Origin: CAUZFZ01 sp963579025
GTDB lineage: Bacteria; Planctomycetota; Planctomycetia; Planctomycetales; Planctomycetaceae
Length of the DNA: 53,924 nucleotides
Direction of reading: 5' to 3'
NCBI GenBank assembly: GCA_963579025.1
Contig: CAUZFZ010000053.1
Location: 1-53,924, forward strand
Below are positions 26,072 through 34,948 of the stretch, piece by piece. The position numbers were made by a program, and so were the translations under genes. The notes below the pieces were generated by a model, which worked only from the letters and a program-made list of their open reading frames with translations, was not told the DNA's origin and did no database searches. The number at the start of each line of letters is the position of its first letter. Positions within the stretch are counted from its first letter, which is position 1.

Positions 26072-27472
26072 ATGACACATCCCTCCCGTCGACAGATGCT
26101 GTCTCAGGTCGCCTGCGGATTCGGATCGCTGGCACTGGCCGGGTTGCATGCTCAACAGTCCCTCGCGGCCCCGCGAAACACGCTGGCGGAACGGCCGGCC
26201 CATCATCGCCCTCGCGCGAAAAGGCTGATCTTCATCTTCATGCAGGGAGGACCAAGCCAGGTCGACACGTACGATCCGAAAACTGAACTCGACCGAAATG
26301 ACGGCAAGAAGGCCGAGTTCTTCAATTCCCGCAGCCGCAAAATTACCAGCGAGCGAGTGCAGAAGTCTCCCTGGCGGTTTTCGCAGCACGGCGAATCGGG
26401 ACGTCCAGTGTCCGAGCTGTTCCCGCACATGGCTCGGCATGTCGATGACTATTGCGTCATTCGCAGCATGCACACCGAAGGCGTCGCGCATGGTCCCGCG
26501 ACTCTGTTTCTACACACCGGGGCAACCAATCTGATTCGCCCGTCCATGGGATCGTGGCTCAGTTATGGGCTCGGCACACAGAACCAGAATCTGCCGGCAT
26601 TCGTCACGCTGCATCCGCCGATGAGCAAAGGCGGTCCGAGGAACTACGCCAACTCGTTTCTGCCCACGTCGCATCAGGGTACGGCGATCGGCCGAGCCGG
26701 AGTGGCCGTTGGTAACGCTTCGATTCGACACATTACGAACGACAGCAAGCCGCTCGACGCTCAGCGGCGTCAGTTCGAATACCTGCAGGCACTCAACCGC
26801 GAACAATCCGGCAGCGAACCCGATGACGAACTGGAAGCCGCAATACAGAGCTTCGAGCTTGCCTACCGCATGCAGAGACACGCGCCCGGCATTCTTGATC
26901 TGAGCCGCGAAAGCAAAGAGACGCAGCAGCGCTACGGCATTGGTAACGGACCGACGAACGATTTCGGCCGCATGTGCCTGATGGGCCGGCGGATGTCCGA
27001 GGCCGGCGTACGATTCGTGCAGATCAACTACGCGGACAATGCCGCGACACCGCGTTGGGATCAGCATTCCAACCTGAAACGACACGAGCAGCACGCGCTG
27101 GCGACGGATCAGCCAGTCGCCGCGCTGCTGAACGATCTGAAGGAACGCGGCCTGCTGGAAGACACGCTCGTCTGGTGGGGCGGCGAATTCGGGCGGACAC
27201 CGTTCGCTCAGGGCAGCGACGGTCGCGATCACAACCCGAACGGTTTCAGCATCTGGCTGGCTGGCGGTGGCGTCAAGCCGGGCATCGCTTACGGCGAGAC
27301 CGACGAATTCGGGTACCACGCCGTGCAGGACAAGGTCCACATGCACGACCTGCACGCAACGATCCTGCATTTGATGGGCATCGACCACGAGCAATTGACG
27401 TATCAATTCGCCGGCCGGCCATTCCGATTGACCGACGTGCACGGCCGGGTCGTGAACGAAATCTTCGCCTGA
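26072..27472 (+). CDS. Tat-exported DUF1501 protein, 466 aa
   Basis: A twin-arginine signal (SRRQMLSQVACGFGSLALAG) leads a DUF1501 domain. This is an alkaline-phosphatase/sulfatase-like fold: IFIFMQGGPSQVDTYDPK near the start, RPSMGSWLSYGLG, TLVWWGGEFGRTPFAQG, and a final DLHATILHLMGIDHEQLTY. Metal-binding residues (D, D, H of GRDHNPNGF) are present. Usually this gene follows a DUF1549/DUF1553 gene; here no such partner is adjacent. Probably exported folded to the periplasm; substrate unknown. Confidence 0.92.
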   Translation: MTHPSRRQMLSQVACGFGSLALAGLHAQQSLAAPRNTLAERPAHHRPRAKRLIFIFMQGGPSQVDTYDPKTELDRNDGKKAEFFNSRSRKITSERVQKSPWRFSQHGESGRPVSELFPHMARHVDDYCVIRSMHTEGVAHGPATLFLHTGATNLIRPSMGSWLSYGLGTQNQNLPAFVTLHPPMSKGGPRNYANSFLPTSHQGTAIGRAGVAVGNASIRHITNDSKPLDAQRRQFEYLQALNREQSGSEPDDELEAAIQSFELAYRMQRHAPGILDLSRESKETQQRYGIGNGPTNDFGRMCLMGRRMSEAGVRFVQINYADNAATPRWDQHSNLKRHEQHALATDQPVAALLNDLKERGLLEDTLVWWGGEFGRTPFAQGSDGRDHNPNGFSIWLAGGGVKPGIAYGETDEFGYHAVQDKVHMHDLHATILHLMGIDHEQLTYQFAGRPFRLTDVHGRVVNEIFA

Positions 27473-27497
27473 CGACTTCCGGTGATAGGACGCGCAT

Positions 27498-28010
27498 ATG
27501 GAGGTAGAAGTGCACATTGGCGATGTGCTCGATCACGTCGCAGATGCGCTGATTTGCACAGCCAATCCGTGGCTCAACATGTCGGGTGGTGTAAACGGCG
27601 CCGTGCTTGCTCGATGCGGTAGTTCGATCCAGTCTGAGCTTCGCGACTATCTCACGACAATTGGCAAGCCAGCGGTCCCTGCTGGAACGGTTGTTTGCAC
27701 GTCTGCTGGTTCGCTCTCATTCGCTCACATCATTCACGCTGTCGCGATCGATCCGTTTTACGATTCCTCGATTGAACTCGTACGTGAGACGCTTACATCC
27801 GCTTTCGATCTAGCGGGTACATTGAATGCTCTGACCGTCGCCATGCCGACTTTGGCTACTGGATACGGTCCGCTGTCGATTGAGTCGTTCGCAGCGGCGC
27901 TCGCCGACGTCGTCGTCAAGGGTTGTTTTAGCGTGGAACGTGTCGCGGTCGTCGTCCGTTCGTCCGACAACGCGAAGATCATCAACTCTGCGCTTACAAT
28001 CACGAGGTGA
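27498..28010 (+). CDS. Macro-domain protein, 170 aa
   Basis: A stand-alone macro domain: the start EVHIGDVLDHVADALICTAN, then the ADP-ribose loop NPWLNMSGGVNGAVL, the strand HIIHAVAID and the second loop MPTLATGYGPLSIESFA. Such domains bind or remove ADP-ribose or O-acetyl-ADP-ribose. No ADP-ribosyltransferase (such as DarT) is next to it. Leucine codon use is unlike the neighbours: of 16 Leu codons I count 3 CTG, 6 CTC, 4 CTT, 2 TTG and 1 CTA, whereas neighbours use mostly CTG, suggesting recent acquisition. It starts 25 bases after the DUF1501 stop and is followed by a perfect palindrome. Confidence 0.82.
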   Translation: MEVEVHIGDVLDHVADALICTANPWLNMSGGVNGAVLARCGSSIQSELRDYLTTIGKPAVPAGTVVCTSAGSLSFAHIIHAVAIDPFYDSSIELVRETLTSAFDLAGTLNALTVAMPTLATGYGPLSIESFAAALADVVVKGCFSVERVAVVVRSSDNAKIINSALTITR

Positions 28011-28069
28011 GTTTCATCGCTCGGCAGTGCGTCGCATCCAGTCCCTTTCACAATTCGGCGACAGCTCGC

Positions 28070-28150
28070 GTAGGCCGGAACAAGCTCTGCGCAGTTCCGG
28101 CGTGGTCGTTCCATCGCTGCCGGAACTGCGCAGAGCTTGTTCCGGCCTAC
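28070..28150. repeat. Perfect 32-nt inverted repeat between convergent genes
   Basis: Arms 28070-28101 and 28119-28150 are exactly complementary (start gtaggccggaacaagctc, end gagcttgttccggcctac) with a 17-base loop. The element lies 59 bases after the macro-domain stop and 12 bases before the stop of the convergent DUF457-like gene. Probably a bidirectional terminator or a mobile palindromic unit. Confidence 0.9.
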
Positions 28151-28162
28151 TTCTCGCTTCGA

Positions 28163-28765
28163 TCACCACCAGTCAAGCACCGGTGTTCCCTGTGGGGCGG
28201 CGTAAATCCAGCCCCCGGTCAACAGCTTGAAGACTCCGGTCGGAACTGGCAGCACGGCACGGATCACAACGTACACGGAAAAGCAGGCCAACGTCACAGA
28301 CGCCACGCGCGTCGAATTCGACGCCTTACGGAACAGCCAGCCGGCACCGGTCAACCAGATCGCCAGCACGACCAGGTCCAGATACTCCAGCAGGTTGAAG
28401 CACACCTCATAGCGCGACGCCGGCCAGAACGGCTCGACGCCCCACCAGTAAAGAGCGTCGGTCAGGCAGTGGACGAATGCCGCAGCGAAGCACCAGGCGA
28501 ACAGTTTCACCGCAGGCTGCATGCTGAACCCGAATCGACCCACTCCCGCGCACACACCGGCAATCACCGTGATCGACAGCAGACTGTGTCCCAGCGCGTG
28601 GTGCAGGTTCCAGAAGTGCTCATCGCCAAACAGCTTCGTGGCAGCGTCCAGATCGGGTGCGATTCCGGCGATCGTCACCACGGCTACGCCGCGCGTCCCG
28701 TATTGCTGACGTACTCCCAGTTGAGCCAGCATCAGCGAACAGATCGCGTGTTCGGGAAGCGTCAT
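28163..28765 (-). CDS. Membrane-bound metal-dependent hydrolase, DUF457/YdjM-like, 200 aa
   Basis: An integral membrane protein with the DUF457 pattern: MTLPEHAICSLMLAQLGVRQ, then GIAPDLDA and the signature HHALGHSLLS, both part of the proposed metal site, and a later HCLTDALYWWG. About five membrane helices follow. Family members include E. coli YdjM, a LexA-regulated inner-membrane protein; the enzymatic role is unproven. The start at 28765 is 2 bases after the stop of the MHS transporter, so the pair is co-transcribed and probably translationally coupled. Confidence 0.85.
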   Translation of the reverse strand: MTLPEHAICSLMLAQLGVRQQYGTRGVAVVTIAGIAPDLDAATKLFGDEHFWNLHHALGHSLLSITVIAGVCAGVGRFGFSMQPAVKLFAWCFAAAFVHCLTDALYWWGVEPFWPASRYEVCFNLLEYLDLVVLAIWLTGAGWLFRKASNSTRVASVTLACFSVYVVIRAVLPVPTGVFKLLTGGWIYAAPQGTPVLDWW

Positions 28766-28767
28766 GA

Positions 28768-30063
28768 TTAATCGTCGACCAGGTCGGAATGCGCCGTCTC
28801 CGTCGCCAGCAGGATCGACACCAGTGTGATGAGGGCCGTTACGATCAGATAAACAGACACTGGCCAGGTTGCTCCATGGGACCACTCAAGCAACGCTGTC
28901 GCGATCATCGGAGCGATGCCACCGGCCAGCGGTGAGGCGAGCTGGTAACCAACGGACGCACCGCTGTATCGCACGCGTGTTCCAAACAGTTCGGAAAAGA
29001 ATGCGGCCTGCGGACCATACATCAGAGCGTGACCGATCAGTGCCAGCGCGATTGCCAGCCAGATCAGTTCCGTGCTCTTTGTCTCGATCAGCCAGAAAAA
29101 CGGGAAGGCGAACAGCCCGACATAGATCGCGCCGGCCAGATACACCGGTCGCCGACCGATGCGGTCCGACAGCATTCCGGACAGTGGAATCACCAGCGTT
29201 TGAATCGCCGCGGCAATCCAGACTCCCTTGAGGATGATCGACTTTTCCAGATCAAGGTGCTCGGTGGCGTACGATAGGACGAAAACGGTGAAGATGTAGA
29301 AGCACGCGTTCTCGGCAAACCTCGCTCCCATCGCCAGAGCCACACTGCGGCGGTAGTGTCGAAAGACTTCCAGAATCGGCAGGCGACTGACGCCTTTCGT
29401 CTTCTGGACCTGAGAGAACAACGGGCTCTCAAACACCTGAAACCGGATAAACAGCCCGACGGCCAGCAGCAGGATCCCGAACAGAAACGGCATGCGCCAG
29501 CCCCACGACAGAAACTGTTCCTGTGGCAGTGACGAGAACGCATAGAACACTGCCGTGGCGAGGAGCAGCCCGACGGGAACGCCCATTTGCACACAACTTC
29601 CATACAGGCCGCGTCGTCCGCTGTGTCCATGTTCGACCGCCATCAGCACGGCCCCGCCCCACTCGCCGCCAACACCCAGCCCCTGCACCAGCCGGAGCAG
29701 GATCAGCAGAATCGGAGCGGCGATGCCGATCGATTCGTACGTGGGTAGAACCCCAATCAGAAACGTCGCCAGGCCCATGATCATCAGCGTGGTGACCAGC
29801 ATGGCTTTGCGACCGACGCGGTCACCAAAATGCCCGAAGATGATTCCGCCCAGAGGCCGCATGAAGAACCCAATGGCGAACGACGCATACGCGGACATAC
29901 GAGCGACGAAGTCGTTTTCTGACGGAAAGAACAGTGTCGGAAATACGAGCGCCGCGGCCGTTCCGTAAATAAAGAAGTCGTACCACTCGATGGTCGTGCC
30001 AATGAAACTGGCAAGCACGACGCGGGCAATGCGCGGGTTCTCTGGTACTGCCTGATCTGACAC
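28768..30063 (-). CDS. MFS transporter, metabolite:H+ symporter type
   Basis: A 431-aa protein with 12 predicted membrane helices. It has the MHS-family opening VVLASFIGTTIEWYDFFIYG, the MFS motif GHFGDRVGRKAMLVTT between helices 2 and 3, LRLVQGLGVGGEWGGAVLMA in helix 4, and a second GMLSDRIGRRPVYLAG. Members import carboxylates, betaine or similar solutes with protons; the substrate cannot be read here. Start is GTG with GGGAGGA 5 bases upstream. It is the first gene of a two-gene unit with the downstream DUF457-like gene. Confidence 0.92.
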   Translation of the reverse strand: MSDQAVPENPRIARVVLASFIGTTIEWYDFFIYGTAAALVFPTLFFPSENDFVARMSAYASFAIGFFMRPLGGIIFGHFGDRVGRKAMLVTTLMIMGLATFLIGVLPTYESIGIAAPILLILLRLVQGLGVGGEWGGAVLMAVEHGHSGRRGLYGSCVQMGVPVGLLLATAVFYAFSSLPQEQFLSWGWRMPFLFGILLLAVGLFIRFQVFESPLFSQVQKTKGVSRLPILEVFRHYRRSVALAMGARFAENACFYIFTVFVLSYATEHLDLEKSIILKGVWIAAAIQTLVIPLSGMLSDRIGRRPVYLAGAIYVGLFAFPFFWLIETKSTELIWLAIALALIGHALMYGPQAAFFSELFGTRVRYSGASVGYQLASPLAGGIAPMIATALLEWSHGATWPVSVYLIVTALITLVSILLATETAHSDLVDD

Positions 30064-30084
30064 GCAATCCTCCCACTGTGTAAA

Positions 30085-30588
30085 TCAGCGCAGCCAGTTG
30101 TTTCCGAGCTGCCGGCGCAGCAAACCAATCTGTCCGGCATGGATGAATTCATGCGACGCGCACCAGTTCAACGCCCCCAGCTTCGTGTTGAACATTCGGT
30201 GCGGCGGATTGGCGACCGCCTCGTTGGCGGCGGCGGCATCCAGAGATTCCAGCTCGCTGAGTGCCGCTGTATGAACCCGTGTCAGCAGCTCACGAATCTC
30301 GGCGACCGACGGATACAGAGATGCATCCTCACTCGGAACGGAGCCTTTCCCGAACAACTGAAAATGTTCTGCCGTGAGGAGATGTTCGTCTTCGGGCAGC
30401 ACGCCGCGGACGCGTTTCATCGCGAGTCCGTATTCACACACAGCCAGGTGTCCGGCCTGCCAGGCAACGTGTGAAACACCGCCCGCAGGCAGACGAAACC
30501 AGTCGTCATCTTCGACATTCGCCAGCAGATCTTCGGTGTATTGTCGGGCCGTGCAGATGCGACTGATGGCGTCGGCGAGTTGTGTCAC
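30085..30588 (-). CDS. DinB-family protein, 167 aa
   Basis: A four-helix-bundle DinB/DfsB-like protein. The metal-site histidines are at VSHVAWQAGHLAVCEYG and in the C-terminal WCASHEFIHAGQIGLLRRQL. Family members are metal-dependent thiol transferases or of unknown function; damage induction applies to the Bacillus founder only. A GTG start is used. It is 21 bases upstream of the MHS gene on the same strand and may be in one transcript. Confidence 0.85.
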   Translation of the reverse strand: MTQLADAISRICTARQYTEDLLANVEDDDWFRLPAGGVSHVAWQAGHLAVCEYGLAMKRVRGVLPEDEHLLTAEHFQLFGKGSVPSEDASLYPSVAEIRELLTRVHTAALSELESLDAAAANEAVANPPHRMFNTKLGALNWCASHEFIHAGQIGLLRRQLGNNWLR

Positions 30589-30697
30589 AGTCCGGTCCCC
30601 TCGTTAGCAGCGGAGCGCTTCCGTCGGGGCGTAGTGTATGGACCGTGGGCACGAGAAACAGCCTATGCTCAGGCTGGTGGGCTGGAGAGTCCGAGTG

Positions 30698-31600
30698 CTA
30701 CACGGATTCCAGTTTCTGGATGTGGCACTTCGGCAGTCCCTCGACGAGCTTCTTCAGTCCGTCACTCGTAATGCCTGTCTCGGACAGATTGAGATACTCA
30801 AGGGATTTGAGCTTCAGCAGGTGTGGAACTGCATCGTCACTCACCTCAGTTCCGTCGAGCCCGAGATGTGTGAGTCGGGGCAGTTCGCTCAGCCGTGCCA
30901 CGCCTCGGTCAGTGACGCGTGTGTGCGAAAGCTGCAGCGACGTCAACTTCCTGAGCTTGACGATTCGCTCAACCGCTCCATCGGTCACGTTCGTACGACT
31001 GAGGTACAGCATGATCAGCTCCGGCAGCCGTTCGATGTGCCGCAGGCTGTCGTCGGTGATTCGCGTGCGATTCAGCCGCAGCAGCCGCAGGCTCACGATG
31101 CCTTCGATTTTCTCGAGCCCTTTCTCCCCAGTCACCGTGTTCCTTGCACTGAGCAGCAGTACGTTGCCCAGCGCGCGAAGCTGTCCCAGTCCTGCTGCTC
31201 TGACGGGTGTTGAGTCGACAAGCAGGAACAGTCGTCTGAGATAGCGAAACTCAACGAACAGTTCTTCGCGGATGCCGCCTGTCTCGGTGATGTGTTCCGG
31301 ATAGAGCCACACCATGATTCCGGATGTCTTCAGCCATGGGTCCTCGGCAAATTCCACTTTGCAGCCGAGTTCCTTCAGACGCTCGACCGCGCCACGCTCG
31401 GCTTCTTCGAGCTGGTCTTCGGTCAGTTCGACAGCCTGGGGCTCGGAATCTCCGCAGCCGGAGATGAGTACGACACACGCCAGACCAAGGGCGAGAAAAC
31501 CGCCCAAAGTAGTACCTGACCCCGTGCCTGGACGATACGCGCGGCCGCCACTCGGACAGCGGACGTTGGAACACACATCATTTGGATGAAGAGAGCGCAA
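30698..31600 (-). CDS. Leucine-rich-repeat lipoprotein, 300 aa
   Basis: A lipobox VLISGC (Cys49) follows a hydrophobic segment, so the mature protein is lipid-anchored; the 30 residues before it are odd and the true start may be internal. From about residue 120 there are LRRs of the planctomycete type (VSLRLLRLNRTRITDDSLRH, then LTSLQLSHTRVTDRGVARL, LTHLGLDGTEVSDDAVPHL, LEYLNLSETGITSDGLKKL). Such repeats mediate protein binding. It overlaps the upstream gene by 23 bases and is likely the last gene of its operon. Confidence 0.85.
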   Translation of the reverse strand: MRSLHPNDVCSNVRCPSGGRAYRPGTGSGTTLGGFLALGLACVVLISGCGDSEPQAVELTEDQLEEAERGAVERLKELGCKVEFAEDPWLKTSGIMVWLYPEHITETGGIREELFVEFRYLRRLFLLVDSTPVRAAGLGQLRALGNVLLLSARNTVTGEKGLEKIEGIVSLRLLRLNRTRITDDSLRHIERLPELIMLYLSRTNVTDGAVERIVKLRKLTSLQLSHTRVTDRGVARLSELPRLTHLGLDGTEVSDDAVPHLLKLKSLEYLNLSETGITSDGLKKLVEGLPKCHIQKLESV

Positions 31601-32435
31601 TGTTCTTCTCAGTGTCGCCCTCGGCGACGGTTATCTCGTGCTGAAACAGACGACCGGGCGCCCGGATGCGAACGATGTTTTTTCCGAGCACGACGCCCGG
31701 CACGTCGGCCGTGTAATAGGCAACGAAGGAGCCATCTGGACCGGTCAGCGCTCGCGAAAGGCCCCCGGAGGCTGGAACGTCTTCGTCCAGCGCCGGGATA
31801 AAGAGTATTTCGGCATTCGGTAGTGGAGAGCCGTCGATCGACAGCACTCCGTGAATCTCGACCAGCGGAGGAATCTCGACTGTACTGCGGATCATGTCCG
31901 CAAAAACCCAGTAGAATGCTGGTACCAGCACGCAAAATGCCACGACGACCGGTATCACGCGCCACAGGATGAGATAAGTAATCGCAGAAAAGTCGTAGCC
32001 ACCTGCTACTTCTTCCTCGACTTCAACATCGCTGGGGCGGTTCTTCTTGCCGGTCTTGGAGAGCAGCTCACTGGCGATGTTCGCGGAATTGTCTCCCGTG
32101 GGATTCGCCGCTCCGAATGGCTGCTTCTTTTTCTTCGGCTTCGAAGACTCATCATCCCCCGGGACTGGCAGCGTATGACGAGGACGTTTGGGGGCTTCCT
32201 CCGAGTTGAAGAAGTCCTCACCGAAGATCATGTCCTCTTCGGTCAGATCTTTCTGGTTCTCGTCCGACCTGGCTTTACCCTTCGTGCGTGGCGGCGATTT
32301 GCCCGGGCTGCCAGCGGCGGCCGGCTCCGGAACACGAAACTTTGTCTTGCACTTCGGACACTTGCCTGCCGTGCCAGCCAGTTCGTCCTTGATCGTCAGG
32401 GTCGAGCCGCACTTGTCGCACTTGTACTTGATCAT
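31578..32435 (-). CDS. Zinc-ribbon / TM / carboxypeptidase-regulatory-like protein
   Basis: A 285-aa protein. Residues 1-30 form a zinc ribbon (Cys6, Cys9, Cys26, Cys29, MJ0042-like). A basic, Pro/Lys-rich linker follows. A membrane helix lies near 155-180 (RVIPVVVAFCVLVPAFYWVF). The C-terminal about 100 residues are a carboxypeptidase-regulatory-like/transthyretin-type beta-sandwich (VEIHGVLSIDGSPLPNAEIL, ALTGPDGSFVAYYTADVPGV). This is a topology with a cytoplasmic zinc site and an exported beta domain. It sits between the DUF1559 pseudopilin gene and the LRR lipoprotein gene. Confidence 0.8.
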   Translation of the reverse strand: MIKYKCDKCGSTLTIKDELAGTAGKCPKCKTKFRVPEPAAAGSPGKSPPRTKGKARSDENQKDLTEEDMIFGEDFFNSEEAPKRPRHTLPVPGDDESSKPKKKKQPFGAANPTGDNSANIASELLSKTGKKNRPSDVEVEEEVAGGYDFSAITYLILWRVIPVVVAFCVLVPAFYWVFADMIRSTVEIPPLVEIHGVLSIDGSPLPNAEILFIPALDEDVPASGGLSRALTGPDGSFVAYYTADVPGVVLGKNIVRIRAPGRLFQHEITVAEGDTEKNIALSSSK

Positions 32436-32591
32436 CTGCGGATCCCGACAGCGGTTGCCGCCTGCCGGGCGAGAAGACTTGTCGCTCGGACACAGGCAGA
32501 TGGTCTTGCTCGATGCTGGAAAACGAGGCTCTGTACTTGAAACTGAACGGGGCGTTCACGAACGCGTCTCGCACGCACGTTCGTCAATTGT

Positions 32592-33599
32592 CTATTCAGC
32601 ATATTTTGGCACGGGAACACCGTCGGCCATTGCTCCAAGATATCCCAGAATGATGCTGTTGGTGTTAACGCTGATGGCCTTCACATGGCCATCGGCCAGC
32701 ACGAACTGGGCAAGTCCTCTGTGGTCACTGCCGGGAGCTTCATACGATCCCTGAATGATGGACGTGGTCTTGTTGATACCAAGCCGTGTTGAGAACAACG
32801 TCGCGGGCCCCCCCCATGCCCACCCGTCCTGACTCTGCAGGAGGACGGAGATGTCGGAGCTGAGACGGGCATTCTCACCCGCCATGATCACGTTGCTCGT
32901 CCCGTCCGAGATGTCATTCATGCGAGTGGCGCTGTTCACATGAAAAACTCCGACGTAATTCCTCTGCGGAATTCGATCGAGAGCCAGGGTCAGATTCCCA
33001 GCCTGAGGGGGGGTGAGATAAAACGTCGACCGCGTCGTGTCGTCGAACACCGTGCCGGAACCCGCACACCCGGAATAGTCGTTTCCACCCTTGGTGAACG
33101 TCTGGTCGATCCGTCGTACAAACTGATAGAAAGTGGGTTTCATGTTGCTTCGACGGGAGGGGCAGTAGAAGCCTTCGATGTCCTTCTGAACCGGCGTCAG
33201 AATGTTCTTAACGACGTCGCCATTGTTCTGCACGTTGAGCGAGAAATCGTACAGATCAAACAGTGTCCCCTGGTCAAGATAGGGCAGGATGTGCACCATC
33301 CAACTGGTCCCGTGAAGCCCCAGACCATTGATATTGGTCGGCTCGGTTGCGTCGGACGTCCGCACACCGCCTGCCGTTGAGAACAGCGACGAAATCATCC
33401 CAGGCGGAAACAGACCGTGTGCCGACTCGTAGTTATGTAGAGCCAGACCGATTTGTTTGAGGTTATTCTGGCACTGACCGCGACGGGCGGCTTCTCGCGC
33501 CTGCTGCACGGCCGGCAGCAGAATCGCTACCAGAATGGCAATAATCGTGATTACGACCAGAAGCTCGATCAGCGTGAATCCTCGGCGGCGACGACGCAT
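32592..33599 (-). CDS. DUF1559 pseudopilin-like protein, 335 aa
   Basis: Starts MRRRRRGFTLIELLVVITII, a type IV prepilin N-terminus with cleavage after the glycine (G^FTLIELL) and a methylated Phe. The rest is DUF1559: LLPAVQQAREAARRGQCQNN, KQIGLALHNYE, HGLFPPGM, and the late LADGHVKAISVNTNSIIL. Planctomycetes encode many of these. The start at 33599 is set by GGAGGG just upstream; the open frame extends 87 codons further. It is probably processed by a PilD-like peptidase and assembled at the envelope. Confidence 0.93.
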   Translation of the reverse strand: MRRRRRGFTLIELLVVITIIAILVAILLPAVQQAREAARRGQCQNNLKQIGLALHNYESAHGLFPPGMISSLFSTAGGVRTSDATEPTNINGLGLHGTSWMVHILPYLDQGTLFDLYDFSLNVQNNGDVVKNILTPVQKDIEGFYCPSRRSNMKPTFYQFVRRIDQTFTKGGNDYSGCAGSGTVFDDTTRSTFYLTPPQAGNLTLALDRIPQRNYVGVFHVNSATRMNDISDGTSNVIMAGENARLSSDISVLLQSQDGWAWGGPATLFSTRLGINKTTSIIQGSYEAPGSDHRGLAQFVLADGHVKAISVNTNSIILGYLGAMADGVPVPKYAE

Positions 33600-33856
33600 G
33601 GCTCGCCCTCCTCGATGTGAAGTGTGGTAAGACCGAAACGGCAAAGGCCCGCGGGAAAGACGCGAAATCCGGGAGACGACGGAGATCGTCAGGGCATAAC
33701 TGCCGTGATCGTACCGGGCGTCTCTTTCGACAGTCAACAAGAAACGACTGCCACGAGCCGCCGGGCGGGGCTCCTGGCCGAGGTGGCAGGAGCGAGGATC
33801 TGGAGGGGTGAATTCGGAACGATCAAGGATGAACGTCGGGCCGCAAATGCGGGTCG

Positions 33857-34456
33857 TCACAATTCATCACCCGGCCACCTGGCTTCAGCTCGCAGCACAA
33901 TCAGCGCGATCAGATCGTACAGTCCGTGTGCGAGCATCAGAGACCAGACATCAACATCCGGAACGAACCACAGCAGGCAACTGAAATACAGACCGACCAG
34001 AAACGTAGCAGCCGCATAAACCGGCGAGATCCAATGCATCAGCCCGAAGAGCAGATTGGGCATAATCAGTCCGACGATTTCACCATGCTCGATCAGCCAG
34101 CTCTGGAGGAACCCGCGGAACAGCAACTCCTCTCCAACGCCTGCCATGGCTGCAATCATCACCAGCTCTACCATCGTGGCGCGTGAGATTGCGGGGCCGA
34201 TCAGGTGGCATGGTGTCTGCCACAAATCGTGCAGCCACTGCCAGCGTGAAAATCGGACGACGTACAGCCCGACAAGCATGGGAACCGTCAGGATCAGACC
34301 GGCAGGCAGCGTGATGAGTGTTGGTGGACTGAGGAAATCAGTCGGACAACCAGTCAGCATCAGACCAGCTGCGGAAATCCCGCAACTGACGACAAACAGC
34401 ACGGCCGACAGAATCAGAATGGTACGTCGTTCGCCGTCGGGGTCGCGGCTGTTCAT
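33857..34456 (-). CDS. CPBP intramembrane metalloprotease, 199 aa
   Basis: An integral membrane protease of the CAAX/CPBP family. The catalytic GEELLFRGFLQ has Glu109-Glu110 and Arg114; FGLMHW and LAHGLYD supply the histidines. Six hydrophobic segments. The family cleaves membrane or prenylated peptides and in bacteria is linked to bacteriocin immunity; no bacteriocin gene is nearby. The start lacks a clear SD. It is 257 bases upstream of the DUF1559 start and may have its own promoter. Confidence 0.9.
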   Translation of the reverse strand: MNSRDPDGERRTILILSAVLFVVSCGISAAGLMLTGCPTDFLSPPTLITLPAGLILTVPMLVGLYVVRFSRWQWLHDLWQTPCHLIGPAISRATMVELVMIAAMAGVGEELLFRGFLQSWLIEHGEIVGLIMPNLLFGLMHWISPVYAAATFLVGLYFSCLLWFVPDVDVWSLMLAHGLYDLIALIVLRAEARWPGDEL

Positions 34457-34948
34457 GGCAGCAGACGCCCTGGCCAGAGAACCCTCACAGTTGCTGCCGC
34501 GAATGCAGACGCGCGGCGAAGCACAACCGCGCTAAGCGCGGATCGGACGGAACCCGTGATTTTTCTCAAACCAGTTGCCGATACATCTCTCTGCCCACAT
34601 GGCACGTGAGACAAAGCGGTTACAAGACTGGACAACTCTCCCTCCTCTGATTGACTCCCCAGCCGTCCGGTCCGATCGCAACGACACGCCCATCAGTCTG
34701 ATTTACCTACTTGATTGACACCACTCTGAGTCGACAGTTTCACGAGTCATGTTCCCGCGATCGCCGTCATCGTTCATCCCCCTCTGAACGGTGACGGCGA
34801 CTTTTTTGTGCGCCGACCGCAGCGACTCGGAACGATCGGGTGGCTACCTCGCCGGTCACACCCCAACCCCATAGGGCGGATGTCCTGCGTCCCGCAATGC
34901 GGACATGGCAACGAAGGTCGAGTGATTTCGAGCCGGGTCAATCTGGAC
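34457..34948. other. Long intergenic region with an orphan terminator
   Basis: 492 bases upstream of the CPBP gene and downstream of the polyprenol-kinase-like gene, both minus-strand. It holds a small perfect palindrome (ccgcgctaagcgcgg, 34527-34541) and a strong plus-strand terminator-like hairpin (34762-34808), but no plus-strand gene ends before it. A small plus-strand RNA is possible; see the findings. Confidence 0.6.
34762..34808 (+). terminator. Strong intrinsic terminator-like hairpin without an upstream gene
   Basis: tcgccgtcatcgttca (34762-34777) pairs with tgaacggtgacggcga (34786-34801), 16 positions with one mismatch, around an 8-base loop, followed by six T's (34803-34808). In the minus orientation no T-run follows, so it works for plus-strand transcripts only. 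Confidence 0.8.

Noticed and set aside
26510..27517. 335-aa minus-strand frame opposite the DUF1501 gene
   Set aside because: Antisense shadow of a gene with a Tat signal and clear DUF1501 motifs.
27498..28010. DarTG-type toxin-antitoxin pair
   Set aside because: The macro domain is alone; neighbours are DUF1501 and a DUF457-like membrane protein, neither an ADP-ribosyltransferase.
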